A stretch of 64,000 nucleotides of DNA. Origin: Candidatus Rifleibacteriota bacterium (GTDB lineage Bacteria; Muiribacteriota; Ozemobacteria; Ozemobacterales; Ozemobacteraceae). The stretch spans positions 1 to 64,000 of the forward strand of contig JADFXM010000017.1 of assembly GCA_015233565.1 (NCBI GenBank). The letters are read 5' to 3'. Below the pieces are notes generated by a model that was given only the letters and a program-made list of their open reading frames with translations, searched no databases and was not told the DNA's origin. Below, piece after piece: positions 53,301-61,882 of the stretch. The stretch's first letter is position 1; each line of letters opens with the position of its first letter. A program made the position numbers and the translations under genes.

Positions 53301-53870
53301 TTATTTTTTCTCAGGAACTGGCCCTTCTTGGGGTACCGGGGAATCATGATGATGAGCACCCTTCATAAAACCCATGTGCCCTTTTTCGAAAAAGCCGTGC
53401 CTTTTGGACATTCCTGATTCCATAAGCTCATTTCGCTGTTCTTCGGTTAATATTTCGCCAATTTCTTTGAGGATTTGAAGATGAGCTGTCATCATTAATT
53501 TCTGATCATTAACTTGAGAATCAACCAATGATTTAATGTCCTCATCTGTAATTTTTCCTTGTTTTGCTGTGTTTGAAAAAAAAGCTTTGCGTCTTTCCAT
53601 GAGTGCTTTTCCGGTTTGCTTAATACTTTCTTGATGTGATGTGAATGCTTTGCGAATTTTTAAAAGCTGTTCATCTGTAATTGCAAGTTCATCAAGCATT
53701 TTCAACATTCCGAGAAGCTTGAAACAACCACCAGCACCATGTCCCATCATCGTTGGGGGGGCAAAATGGGGTGCTCCTTCTAAAGCGGGTTCTGGTTGGG
53801 CCATGAGTTTTTGCCCGGTGATCAGGGAAAGGGAAACCATGAAAAACAAAGCGAGAATTTTTCGTAACAT
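53301..53870 (-). CDS. Spy/CpxP-like periplasmic protein
   Basis: This 189-residue protein has a signal peptide cut near Leu-Met-Ala and a helical core with the Spy/CpxP LTxxQ-like motifs (Ile-Thr-Asp-Glu-Gln-Leu and Leu-Thr-Glu-Glu-Gln-Arg). His-rich, Met-rich segments flank it (Met-Met-Gly-His-Gly, a His-His-His near the end), which may bind metals. I start at 53870 with GGAG upstream. It is divergent from a response regulator/histidine kinase pair, as cpxP is from cpxRA. CpxP inhibits CpxA in E. coli, so a sensor or feedback role here is a reasonable inference. Confidence 0.75.
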   Translation of the reverse strand: MLRKILALFFMVSLSLITGQKLMAQPEPALEGAPHFAPPTMMGHGAGGCFKLLGMLKMLDELAITDEQLLKIRKAFTSHQESIKQTGKALMERRKAFFSNTAKQGKITDEDIKSLVDSQVNDQKLMMTAHLQILKEIGEILTEEQRNELMESGMSKRHGFFEKGHMGFMKGAHHHDSPVPQEGPVPEKK

Positions 53871-54164
53871 TTTTTTCTCCTTAAAATTTAAACTAAAATA
53901 AAACATACCTCAAGTGCTCATTAAACGGTATGCAAAAAAAATAAAAAAAAATAAAGAATTGTTAATTTTTCTAAGTTTTCTTAACAAAAATTTACATTCC
54001 TTTTTTGAAATGAAAAGGATATCCTTTATTATCATAATAATTGAGAGAATTGTTACGGTATGGTTTCGGCTATTTTTAGAAAATAGCATTCGGAAACCGT
54101 TTCGTATTTTTAAATTTCTTTCGGAATTGGAAAATGTTTTTTAAAATTGTTTTGGAGGAATTCC
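53871..54164. promoter_or_regulatory. Divergent promoter region of the Cpx-like module
   Basis: This 294-bp AT-rich gap lies between the divergent Spy-like and response-regulator genes. A single regulator binding there could control both; I cannot point to a clear CpxR-type box. Confidence 0.4.
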
Positions 54165-54869
54165 ATGCAAAAAATTTTGATAATCGATGATGATCAAGAT
54201 CTGGGGGAATTATTAAAAACTTACCTTTCTTCGGAAGGATTTTCGGTAACAATTTGCCTTTCTGGTGATGATGGCTTGAAAGAAGCCGTCAAGGGCTCCT
54301 ATGAACTATTAATATTAGATGTTATGCTTCCTGGGATAAATGGTTTTGATGTGTTGCGGCAGATTCGGCAACAGTCGCAGGTTCCGGTAATCATGCTTAC
54401 GGCTCGTGGCGATGAAATCGATCGGATTGTCGGGTTGGAATTGGGGGCTGATGATTATTTGCCAAAACCATTCAACCCGAGGGAACTGGTTGCACGAATA
54501 AAAGCCATTTTTCGTAGGATTTCCAATAAGCAATTAGTTGGAGATGGTGAAGAAATTTTGACCGTTGGTGACGTGGAAATGCACATTTCGGGAAGAAGCG
54601 TTCGGCGTTGTGGGGAATCAGTAGATCTGACGGAAGTTGAATTCCAGATTCTGGAAATATTGCTTCGTTCTGCGGGAAAAGTGGTTCAACGACAGGATTT
54701 AGCGTTACAAGCTCTTGGTCGCCGATTAGAATTCGATGATAGAAGTTTGGATGTGCATATCAGTAATTTACGAAAAAAAATTGGGCATCGTTTGGGAAAT
54801 AGTGAGCGAATTAGAACAATTCGTGGAGTTGGATATCTTTATGCCACTTTCAATGAACAAACCTGCTGA
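54165..54869 (+). CDS. OmpR/PhoB-family response regulator, CpxR-like
   Basis: This 234-residue protein has a receiver domain (Asp-Asp-Asp at 8-10, phospho-acceptor Asp52 in Leu-Asp-Val-Met-Leu-Pro-Gly, conserved Lys in Pro-Lys-Pro-Phe). A C-terminal winged helix of the OmpR type follows, with Leu-Thr-x-x-Glu-Phe-x-Ile-Leu. I start at 54165, after GGAGG. The kinase gene overlaps its 3' end, so the two form one transcript. Confidence 0.92.
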   Translation: MQKILIIDDDQDLGELLKTYLSSEGFSVTICLSGDDGLKEAVKGSYELLILDVMLPGINGFDVLRQIRQQSQVPVIMLTARGDEIDRIVGLELGADDYLPKPFNPRELVARIKAIFRRISNKQLVGDGEEILTVGDVEMHISGRSVRRCGESVDLTEVEFQILEILLRSAGKVVQRQDLALQALGRRLEFDDRSLDVHISNLRKKIGHRLGNSERIRTIRGVGYLYATFNEQTC

Positions 54870-56385
54870 CCAGGGATTCTCTAAGTTCCTTTGGCAAAGC
54901 GGTTTTCGGTTCTTTCGAAAGATTTTTTTATGGTTTTGGCTTACGATTCTTGTAGTTGTTATTGCACTTGTAGGAACGGCTTTTTTTCTCCAAGAGGAAG
55001 CTGAGAATCCTCCTTTTAAAGGCTCTTTGGAAACGATGACTCGAAATCTGGGAAATATTCTAGTTCATTTCCTGGAACACTCAACCCCCGAGGAAATACA
55101 ACCCCTTGGTCAAATTTTTAGTCCAAGAGGGGTTTGGTTGATGACTGATGATGGGCAAATGGTTTTCAGTACATCGAGGTCTTTTAATCAAGCCAGATCA
55201 TTTAATACGGAGAAAATGACGCGTTTCCCGCTTTCCCCTCCCCGACATTTGAGTGATGAAGCGGTTATTGCTCATTCCAAGGAATTTCTTAAAAAAAAGC
55301 AATCAGAGATATCTGAAACGATTGCAAATAGAGAAGTATTTTTTCAGAAGATTGTTGCAAAATCAGGAAAAACTTATGTAGTTGCACAAGATTTTCCACA
55401 TGATTTTCCTCGTGATCGAAGAGTCAGAATGCTATTTATTGCTTCCTCTCCCTATGCTATTTTCGCAGTTTTTCTCTTTGTAACTACCAGTTTGTGTTTA
55501 CTTCTTGCTCGATCTCTGGCCACTCCGATTTTAGAACTTCGCGCTGCCAGCAAAAGGTTTTCTGAAGGAGAGTTGCAAGTTAGGGTTTCTCCGAAAGTGA
55601 GCAATCGAAACGATGAACTTGGTGATCTGGCGCTTGATTTCAATGAAATGGCCGAACACCTTGAAATTATGATTGGACGCCAGAAAACGTTGTTTCACGA
55701 GATTTCTCATGAATTACGCTCTCCATTGGCTCGAATGAAAGTGGCTCTGGAACTGATTCGAAAAAAAAACACGGTTTTCCAGGAAAAGATGTTTGACCGT
55801 CTGGAAATGGAAACTGATCGTTTGGAGGAATTGATCAAACAAATTCTTACTTTAACTAAGCTTGAAGACAAAGCTTGGGATATTGAACCGGAAGAAGTCA
55901 ATCTATCAAAACTTGTTGAAAAGATTTTGATTGATGCAAGATTTGAAGCTGGCAATCAAGATGAAAAAATAATACTTCGGAATGCAGAAAAGGATTCGTT
56001 ATGGGTAATGGGGAAGGAGGGATTGCTTTCCCGTGCATTGGAGAATGTTATTCGAAATGCTTTAAAATTTTCCCCTCCTGATTTCCCGGTGCTGATCTCA
56101 TTGTCAATCGAAGGATTAAAAGACGGGAAGAAAGTCCTGATAAAGGTGAGCGATAGAGGTGGAGGAGTGAGCCCCGAAAATTTGTTAAGAATTTTTGAGC
56201 CCTTTTATCGTTGTGAGGAGGATCGGTCAAGAAAGACCGGCGGGATTGGCCTTGGTTTGGCGATTACAAAAAGGTCAATAGAACGTCTTGGAGGGAAAGT
56301 TTTTGCGGAAAATTTGCCAGAGGGAGGATTGATGGTGACTTTGGTGCTTCCCCTGGTTTCTGAACCAGAAGCTAAAAATGCCTAA
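54841..56385 (+). CDS. Sensor histidine kinase, CpxA/EnvZ-like
   Basis: This 514-residue inner-membrane protein has two membrane helices flanking a periplasmic sensor of ~150 residues, a HAMP domain and an H box with His290 in His-Glu-Ile-Ser-His-Glu-Leu-Arg-Ser-Pro. The ATPase domain has the N box (Asn-Val-Ile-Arg-Asn-Ala) and Gly-rich boxes. The frame is open further upstream inside the regulator gene; the ATG at 54841 gives a 29-nt overlap and the ATG at 54853 is also possible. With the Spy-like gene it forms a Cpx-like envelope stress module. Confidence 0.9.
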   Translation: MPLSMNKPADQGFSKFLWQSGFRFFRKIFLWFWLTILVVVIALVGTAFFLQEEAENPPFKGSLETMTRNLGNILVHFLEHSTPEEIQPLGQIFSPRGVWLMTDDGQMVFSTSRSFNQARSFNTEKMTRFPLSPPRHLSDEAVIAHSKEFLKKKQSEISETIANREVFFQKIVAKSGKTYVVAQDFPHDFPRDRRVRMLFIASSPYAIFAVFLFVTTSLCLLLARSLATPILELRAASKRFSEGELQVRVSPKVSNRNDELGDLALDFNEMAEHLEIMIGRQKTLFHEISHELRSPLARMKVALELIRKKNTVFQEKMFDRLEMETDRLEELIKQILTLTKLEDKAWDIEPEEVNLSKLVEKILIDARFEAGNQDEKIILRNAEKDSLWVMGKEGLLSRALENVIRNALKFSPPDFPVLISLSIEGLKDGKKVLIKVSDRGGGVSPENLLRIFEPFYRCEEDRSRKTGGIGLGLAITKRSIERLGGKVFAENLPEGGLMVTLVLPLVSEPEAKNA

Positions 56386-56716
56386 AAAGCCCAATTCAAT
56401 TTTTTTCTAAGTTCGTGCTTAATCTTTGTTGCAAATTGTAGTTCGATTAGTCTATTTCACATAATGAGTTTTACAAACGATTTAAGTGGCCCTGTTATAA
56501 ATCCCCTATCGTCGAAAGAATAATCTTCGTACGAGTTCAACTTCAAAAAGCCAATTCTGTGGGGAAAAATAGTAAAAGATTAACCAATAAGATTTTCCAA
56601 AACAAGCGAATTTTTGATAGTTGGAAAAATTAAGTTGGAATTAAATTTTTGGATGAAGGAAATCTGAAATTCAGAACAAATTTCGCGGAAAACGAAAGTT
56701 TCTTTTTGGCTAAAAC
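56386..56716. other. Intergenic gap between convergent genes
   Basis: 331 bp between the kinase stop and the stop of the HD-GYP gene. I see no gene and no perfect terminator. Confidence 0.4.
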
Positions 56717-58531
56717 TCAGGATTCCTTGTTTTCGGGATTGGATTTTCGTTCTTTATTTTCGATTGGGGGGAAAGGTTGTGATGATGGCTGAGATTTGCC
56801 ATCGGAAATTTTTTCGTTTCCTGGGATGACTGGGGGGAATGGTTGAGTGCCTTCCTTGTTTACGATAAAAGCCGGCGGGTATGGTTGACTTTCATATTTT
56901 TCGGCATGAATTCGAGCTTCAGCCTTTTCTTCTTTTTCTTCCTTTTTTAGGACAAGTTCTTCAGAGTCAGGGGCCTTTTCGAACCATTGAAAAATTTTCT
57001 TGTCAAATGCTTTCATAAAAGCATCAACACAGAAAGGATCGAACTGTCGACCTGAAAACTTTTTCAATTCGCCAACTGCTACGCTGACGTTAAGGCCTTT
57101 GCGGTAGGGACGGTCTGAAGTCATGGCATCAAAAGCATCGGCTACGCAAATTATCCTGCCAATCAAAGGGATTGTGGACCCAGTCAGGTGCGCTGGATAG
57201 CCTCTTCCATCGAAATATTCATGGTGATGAAGAACTCCTGGAATTTTATCTGCGAGGAAATCAACTGGTCGAAGAATTTCCGCACCGATTACCGGATGTC
57301 TTTTAATGATCATATACTCTTCATCGGTCAATCTTTCGGGTTTTCCAATTATGCTGTCTTTGATACCTATTTTTCCAACGTCGTGCAGAAGCCCGGCATA
57401 TTTGATATTTTCGATTTCTTTAACATCCATGCCCATTTCCTCAGCGATCGCGACAGAATAATTTGTAACTCGTCTTGAATGTCCGTGAGTATATGGGTCT
57501 TTTGCGTCGATGGCTGTTGCAAGTACATCTACTGTTGCCAGGTAGACATTTTGAATGTTTTCGTACAATCTTGCGTTGTCGATTGCGGAAACCGCTTGGT
57601 TGGCAACTGCTTGAAGCATTTCCACGTCATGTTCGTTGAAAGGTATATCGCCGGTACGATTAAGAACCTGCAAGACACCAACTACTTCATCTTTAAGACG
57701 CATTGGTACGCAGATCATCGATCTGGTTATGAATCCTGAATTTTTGTCGGCTTGTTTAAAAAAGCGTGGGTCTTTTGAAGCATCTGGTACTATAACAGGG
57801 GCATTTTCTTTTGCGCACCAACCTGAGAGGCCGGTTCCCATGGGGAGTCTGATCTCTTTTAATTTTGCGCCGACTTTGGCATCTCCTTGGACGATATGAA
57901 AATATAATTCATTGGTTCTCTTGTCAACCAGATAAACCGTTGAGGTTTCACATCGCATTACTTGCGTTGCCAACCGCATGATTTTGTTTAAAAGAGCATT
58001 CAGGTCAAGAGTCGAAGAAATTGCTTTTCCTACTTCGAGCAGCGTGGTCAATTCGTCCATTTGGAGTTTGACCAATTCGATTTCCATAAATCTGGAAATT
58101 GCATCGCCTGCCATATCCCGGAAAACGCCTAGATATCGGTTCTCATTTTCTTCGGAGGGGCCTAATGAAAGGATCATGACTCCAAAAGGAAGGTCGGGAG
58201 GGCCTATAGGAACAAAATAGTGGTGTTTGCCATCATTTGATTCGATTAATTCACTGGAAATGCTTGTGGAATTTATTCTGGCCGCAGAGAAAGAGTTACA
58301 AATATGCTCAAGAAATGATTCTTCACAACCATCGTTAAATCGGATCCGCGATCTTTTTACAGAGGGATCATAAAAAATGACGGCAAATCCACGGTGGCTT
58401 GAAAGCTTAAATGCAGTTTCACTGAGAATATTCAACAGGGCATTTGCGTCTTTGCCCTGTGATAGAATTTCTCTCTGCGCTTCATATAAAATTTGCAGAG
58501 TTTCCAGATTGATTCCGTTAGGGTTCGACAA
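56717..58531 (-). CDS. GAF-GAF-HD-GYP cyclic-di-GMP phosphodiesterase
   Basis: This ~604-residue protein probably starts at the TTG at 58531, 7 nt after AAGGAG; the frame is open to 58558. Counting from the longer start, a GAF-like domain covers about residues 20-160 and a second GAF about 168-330. An HD-GYP domain lies at 340-520, with His-Asp at 392-393, HHHE at 444-447 and the GYP motif Asp-Gly-Arg-Gly-Tyr-Pro at 450-455. It should hydrolyse c-di-GMP. The last ~90 residues are disordered, with three or four proline-phenylalanine repeats (Gln-Pro-Phe-Pro-Pro and Gln-Pro-Tyr-Pro-Pro). Confidence 0.88.
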   Translation of the reverse strand: MSNPNGINLETLQILYEAQREILSQGKDANALLNILSETAFKLSSHRGFAVIFYDPSVKRSRIRFNDGCEESFLEHICNSFSAARINSTSISSELIESNDGKHHYFVPIGPPDLPFGVMILSLGPSEENENRYLGVFRDMAGDAISRFMEIELVKLQMDELTTLLEVGKAISSTLDLNALLNKIMRLATQVMRCETSTVYLVDKRTNELYFHIVQGDAKVGAKLKEIRLPMGTGLSGWCAKENAPVIVPDASKDPRFFKQADKNSGFITRSMICVPMRLKDEVVGVLQVLNRTGDIPFNEHDVEMLQAVANQAVSAIDNARLYENIQNVYLATVDVLATAIDAKDPYTHGHSRRVTNYSVAIAEEMGMDVKEIENIKYAGLLHDVGKIGIKDSIIGKPERLTDEEYMIIKRHPVIGAEILRPVDFLADKIPGVLHHHEYFDGRGYPAHLTGSTIPLIGRIICVADAFDAMTSDRPYRKGLNVSVAVGELKKFSGRQFDPFCVDAFMKAFDKKIFQWFEKAPDSEELVLKKEEKEEKAEARIHAEKYESQPYPPAFIVNKEGTQPFPPVIPGNEKISDGKSQPSSQPFPPIENKERKSNPENKES

Positions 58532-58889
58532 TCTTAAACTCCTTGGTTTCAAAGACAATCAATAAATCAGACTTCAATCAATTTTTCCTATAAACAAATC
58601 AATAAACTGCTTATTTCTGATATCAACACATACTACTACTTTAATTTGCGACTTTCTTTTCCAGATATTTCACTAAAGTTTATACCATAAGTTTAACCAG
58701 AAAACACAGCACCTTTTGGTAAATTATTGTAAATAATTCCAATTTTCAATTCGTTTCAACACCTATTTTACCACGCATTTCAATTCTTTTGCATCAAAAA
58801 TCAGTTGTTTTGTGGAACGCTTATTGAGAGCCATTTATCCAATTGAGAAAATTAATTCTTTGAAAGATTTTATTTTCATCATCTGTCTT
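58532..58889. other. Intergenic gap, nothing clear
   Basis: AT-rich DNA upstream of the HD-GYP gene and downstream of the YmdB-like gene. Nothing beyond the likely promoter of the HD-GYP gene is expected; no box stands out. Confidence 0.35.
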
Positions 58890-59666
58890 CTAGATTTGAG
58901 TCCGGAAAGCTTTCAAATTATGTACTTTCGATTTTTCGTCTAGTGAAAAGGAAATTCCCTCTGCGATTACATTTCCGTTAGGGGGAGAATATTCCACAGG
59001 AATTTTTTCCCTAAATTTGGCCCACCAATCTGAAGGGGACCATCCGGAGATATTGTCTTCACAGCCTATCCCGCCAATGTCAAGTGCAAATAACCTTTCT
59101 GAATTAATGTTTGTCAGATTCATTGAATTTCCTAGTCCTGCACCAATCCAATGTATGGTGAAAGGTAAATTACTAAAATGCCAGACAATAGCTTTTTTGA
59201 GCGAAAGATCCGTTCCAGAGAGAAAAACAAAGACAGGATGGGTATCCTGTTTTTTTTCGATCCATTGAGCAAACACTTTTACCGGGTCATCGGAGGGTTG
59301 TCTATCATTTGGGGTGGCTAGTCCTACGAGCCAAAAGCTCATTCCATCAAATTCAAAAAGTTGGGCACCATTTCCCTGGGGTTTTCCAGGGAAGTTCAGA
59401 GGTCTAATATAAGCAGAAGGTGATGTTCTAAGGCAATTACGAGTTGCGGCTCTAATGATGGAATTTTCCCCAAGGATTATGACGTCAAAACCCATGTCAA
59501 AAAGTTGTTCAAATTGGCCTTGAATGTCATACTCTGAGAGCAGCAGCCGGTTTAAAAAAATGCTGACGAAAGAAGGGGAATTTTTTTTTAAATCGTTTAA
59601 TAAACCACGAATGGTTGGGGAAGGAAGTTGATGAAGCAATTCACCCAAAAAAGTGAAGCTCGGCAT
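58890..59666 (-). CDS. YmdB-like phosphodiesterase homologue lacking catalytic residues
   Basis: This 258-residue protein follows the layout of the YmdB/TIGR00282 metallophosphoesterases from end to end. It has an N-terminal Phe-Leu-Gly-Glu in place of Phe-Ile-Gly-Asp, Phe-Asp-Val-Ile-Ile-Leu-Gly-Glu-Asn where YmdB has Leu-Gly-Asn-His, and Ile-Arg-Pro-Leu-Asn-Phe-Pro like the family Leu-Arg-Pro-Ala-Asn-Tyr-Pro. The Gly-x-His-x-His segment becomes Gly-Ala-Gly-Leu-Gly-Asn and the ending is Val-Ile-Ala-Glu-Gly-Ile. The expected metal ligands all appear replaced, so it may be a non-enzymatic relative. This rests on by-eye alignment. YmdB usually follows RNase Y; here an HD-GYP gene follows instead. 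Confidence 0.45.
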   Translation of the reverse strand: MPSFTFLGELLHQLPSPTIRGLLNDLKKNSPSFVSIFLNRLLLSEYDIQGQFEQLFDMGFDVIILGENSIIRAATRNCLRTSPSAYIRPLNFPGKPQGNGAQLFEFDGMSFWLVGLATPNDRQPSDDPVKVFAQWIEKKQDTHPVFVFLSGTDLSLKKAIVWHFSNLPFTIHWIGAGLGNSMNLTNINSERLFALDIGGIGCEDNISGWSPSDWWAKFREKIPVEYSPPNGNVIAEGISFSLDEKSKVHNLKAFRTQI

Positions 59667-60081
59667 GGTATGTACCTTTTTAATGACTGAAAGTTGATGA
59701 ACTATGTGTCAGTGCGAGCGAAGGCGGCACTTGGCTAATCTTTTCAAAGCAAATTGTTCCTAGGTCCAATCGATTTTGTACGTTGCTCACGAAGATCGTT
59801 TCGATTCCGCCTAATGATCGATGACTGAAGTTTCGGTGATGGAGAGAAGTCGAAGTTGCCGGGAAAAGCTGCGATTCTTTAAGTATATTCTTTTCATCCA
59901 TTTTTTCAAATTTTTCCAGCAAATAGTAAGTCGTTTAACTTGAGATAACTTTAATTGTGACTAAGATTTAGATTTGTTTTGCCTAGTATTTCTCTAGTAA
60001 ATGTTCCGGCAAAATACACCATCGGAATGACACACTCTCTCAGAATATTGAGATCATAACATGATTTATCCGAATACTAAA
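59667..60081. other. Intergenic region, more GC-rich, no supported gene
   Basis: An 80-codon minus-strand frame (59680-59922) begins with Met-Leu-Glu-Lys-Phe but then turns into Ser/His/Leu-rich sequence of a non-coding look. I do not call it. The stretch 59690-59880 is richer in GC than its surroundings. Confidence 0.4.
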
Positions 60082-61599
60082 CTAATATCTTGTGTTCCAA
60101 CTGAAAAAAAGGGTTTTTTCCAGGACATTATTGACACTGAAATTTTTATGTTTTTCATCCTTATCCTGGTAGCCAAGCTCAAGAGAATTATATCGGTCAA
60201 GATTTTTTTCCAAAGAGGCTTTCCAGGTGTTTTTTACAAAAGAAGAATAAAGCATGTTTTCAAATTCTGTATAATCGTTGTTAACCCATTCATCTTTCAA
60301 ATGAAAAAGAAAATCTTTTGTAATCAAATAATCGAATCCTAAAGAAGCCTGGAATTGATTAGAATTTGGATAAAAAAATCTTGCGTCGTTAAATTTTTTT
60401 TGCGATTCCTTTAAAGAAAGGTTTGCTCCGGTGTTGCCAGAAAAAAAATAGGTTTCCCAGATACAGGTGTTTACGAAATAATCCTGATCTTTTCGGGAAG
60501 AATGAGTATATTGCTCATTAGAAAAACTTAAAATGTAAGTGATATTTTTTTGAGGAGTGTTCTGAAATCCTAAGCCAACTTTATTTGAGACATGGTCATA
60601 CAGGAAAAATTGATCACTTTCTCGACTGAATTTTTTTTGATACCAGGAATCTTCGAATTGAAACTTTAGTTGGTCGTTTATTTTATAAGAGCTATTGAAG
60701 GTAATCGTGGGTTGGTAATAACTATTATCGATTTGAGTAAGTTTTCTTGTTCGAAAGTCAGTTTGAAGATTCAGGAAAAGATCTCCCATTATTACATCTG
60801 TGGAATATTTGGTATTTGGGTCAGGATCATTAGGATTTCTTATCCATTTAGTATAATAATCAACAGCTTGTTTTGTTTCTAGGCCTGTTGGAATTTTTTC
60901 GAAAACTGATTTATCTCCGCGAGTTGAACTTCCCCTTTGAATATATCTGAGTTTTTCCGGGATAAAAGTAAATAGATCAAGTGTCAGAGCTCCTTCTTGA
61001 AAATCATAAGCCCGATCGTTTGAATAGATTCTTTCTTCAAAACTGCCTTGGATTCCAAGTCCGGAGAATTCATTGATTCGATGATTATAACGAGCTTTCC
61101 CAATGTTGGAATCATAGTCATACCAGTCGTCAAGTGGCATTCGGAGGATGTTATTTACGAAACTAAGTTGGAGAGTATCGTTTGTTCCAACAGATTGTCC
61201 GAAAGTGGCGCTAAAAGTATGATTAGTATATTTTTCTTTGTAATTGTCAGAAGAATAAGCTTGATAATCTTCGGGTTTCCATGATTGAAAACGGAGATTC
61301 TCTGAAAAATCAAGGTAATTGTTTTCGGACAAATCACATTTCAACTTGAGATTCAAGTCATTGATGCTTCCGAAGAAAGTGTTGTCGTATTCAAGTTTTT
61401 TATTTTGAAAAGTTAAGGAATCACTTGGAAAAGAGAGTTCCCAGTATTCTTTTCTGGAGCTGTCAGCAATCGATTTGGAGTCGTATTTTCCCTCAAATTC
61501 AACTTTTGAAGCAATAGTTTTGATGGGAAAAAGAAAAAAAGCCCCAAAAATAATGAATAGGAGCAGAAAAAGAGGCCGTCCAAAGTTATTGAGGTTCAT
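60082..61599 (-). CDS. Probable outer-membrane beta-barrel protein
   Basis: This 505-residue protein has a signal peptide cut near Ala-Ser. The mature part is rich in Tyr, Phe, Asn, Ser and Asp, with many alternating strands such as Leu-Lys-Phe-Gln-Phe-Glu-Asp-Ser-Trp-Tyr. The C-terminal strand ends in Phe-Phe-Ser-Trp-Asn-Thr-Arg-Tyr, fitting a barrel ending in an aromatic residue. No family is recognised. The ATG lacks a strong ribosome binding site. It starts 23 nt after a possible 47-residue gene, so the two may form one transcript. Confidence 0.6.
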   Translation of the reverse strand: MNLNNFGRPLFLLLFIIFGAFFLFPIKTIASKVEFEGKYDSKSIADSSRKEYWELSFPSDSLTFQNKKLEYDNTFFGSINDLNLKLKCDLSENNYLDFSENLRFQSWKPEDYQAYSSDNYKEKYTNHTFSATFGQSVGTNDTLQLSFVNNILRMPLDDWYDYDSNIGKARYNHRINEFSGLGIQGSFEERIYSNDRAYDFQEGALTLDLFTFIPEKLRYIQRGSSTRGDKSVFEKIPTGLETKQAVDYYTKWIRNPNDPDPNTKYSTDVIMGDLFLNLQTDFRTRKLTQIDNSYYQPTITFNSSYKINDQLKFQFEDSWYQKKFSRESDQFFLYDHVSNKVGLGFQNTPQKNITYILSFSNEQYTHSSRKDQDYFVNTCIWETYFFSGNTGANLSLKESQKKFNDARFFYPNSNQFQASLGFDYLITKDFLFHLKDEWVNNDYTEFENMLYSSFVKNTWKASLEKNLDRYNSLELGYQDKDEKHKNFSVNNVLEKTLFFSWNTRY

Positions 61600-61622
61600 T
61601 TCGTGGACGAATGGTATGCTCG

Positions 61623-61766
61623 CTACTCCCTTTCATCGTCGTTTTCAGGATCGAAGGGTGATTTTGAAGAGTCATACAGCGAATATCTTTCTTTGATGAA
61701 TTTAATAAAATCCAGCAGGCAAAATGAATAGTCGCTCCAGATTGGGTTCCATTCAGACTTTTTCAT
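61623..61766 (-). CDS. Small 47-residue protein between the RT and barrel genes
   Basis: The frame starts with ATG (61764-61766), preceded by GGTGGAG (61775-61781) at ideal spacing, and ends 23 nt before the barrel gene. The product, starting MKKSEWNPIW, has an aromatic N-terminal half, then a basic helix and a very acidic tail (Asp-Asp-Glu-Arg-Glu). It is not recognised. Because it lies 117 bp downstream of the reverse transcriptase on the same strand, it could be an accessory gene of that system or belong with the barrel gene. Confidence 0.5.
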   Translation of the reverse strand: MKKSEWNPIWSDYSFCLLDFIKFIKERYSLYDSSKSPFDPENDDERE

Positions 61767-61882
61767 ATATTCACTCCACCAATAAAAAATTTCCCTTCAA
61801 ATTTTATCGGCAAAAGAGGAGGGGAAATTTAAAAGTAAAGATTGAGGGAGCAAAGATAGTTTGAGCTGATGTCAGGCTTGGC

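Noticed and set aside
59680..59922. 80-codon minus-strand frame starting with a reasonable ATG
   Set aside because: The protein becomes Ser/His/Leu-rich with no recognisable pattern, lies in a GC-shifted intergenic segment and has no ribosome binding site.
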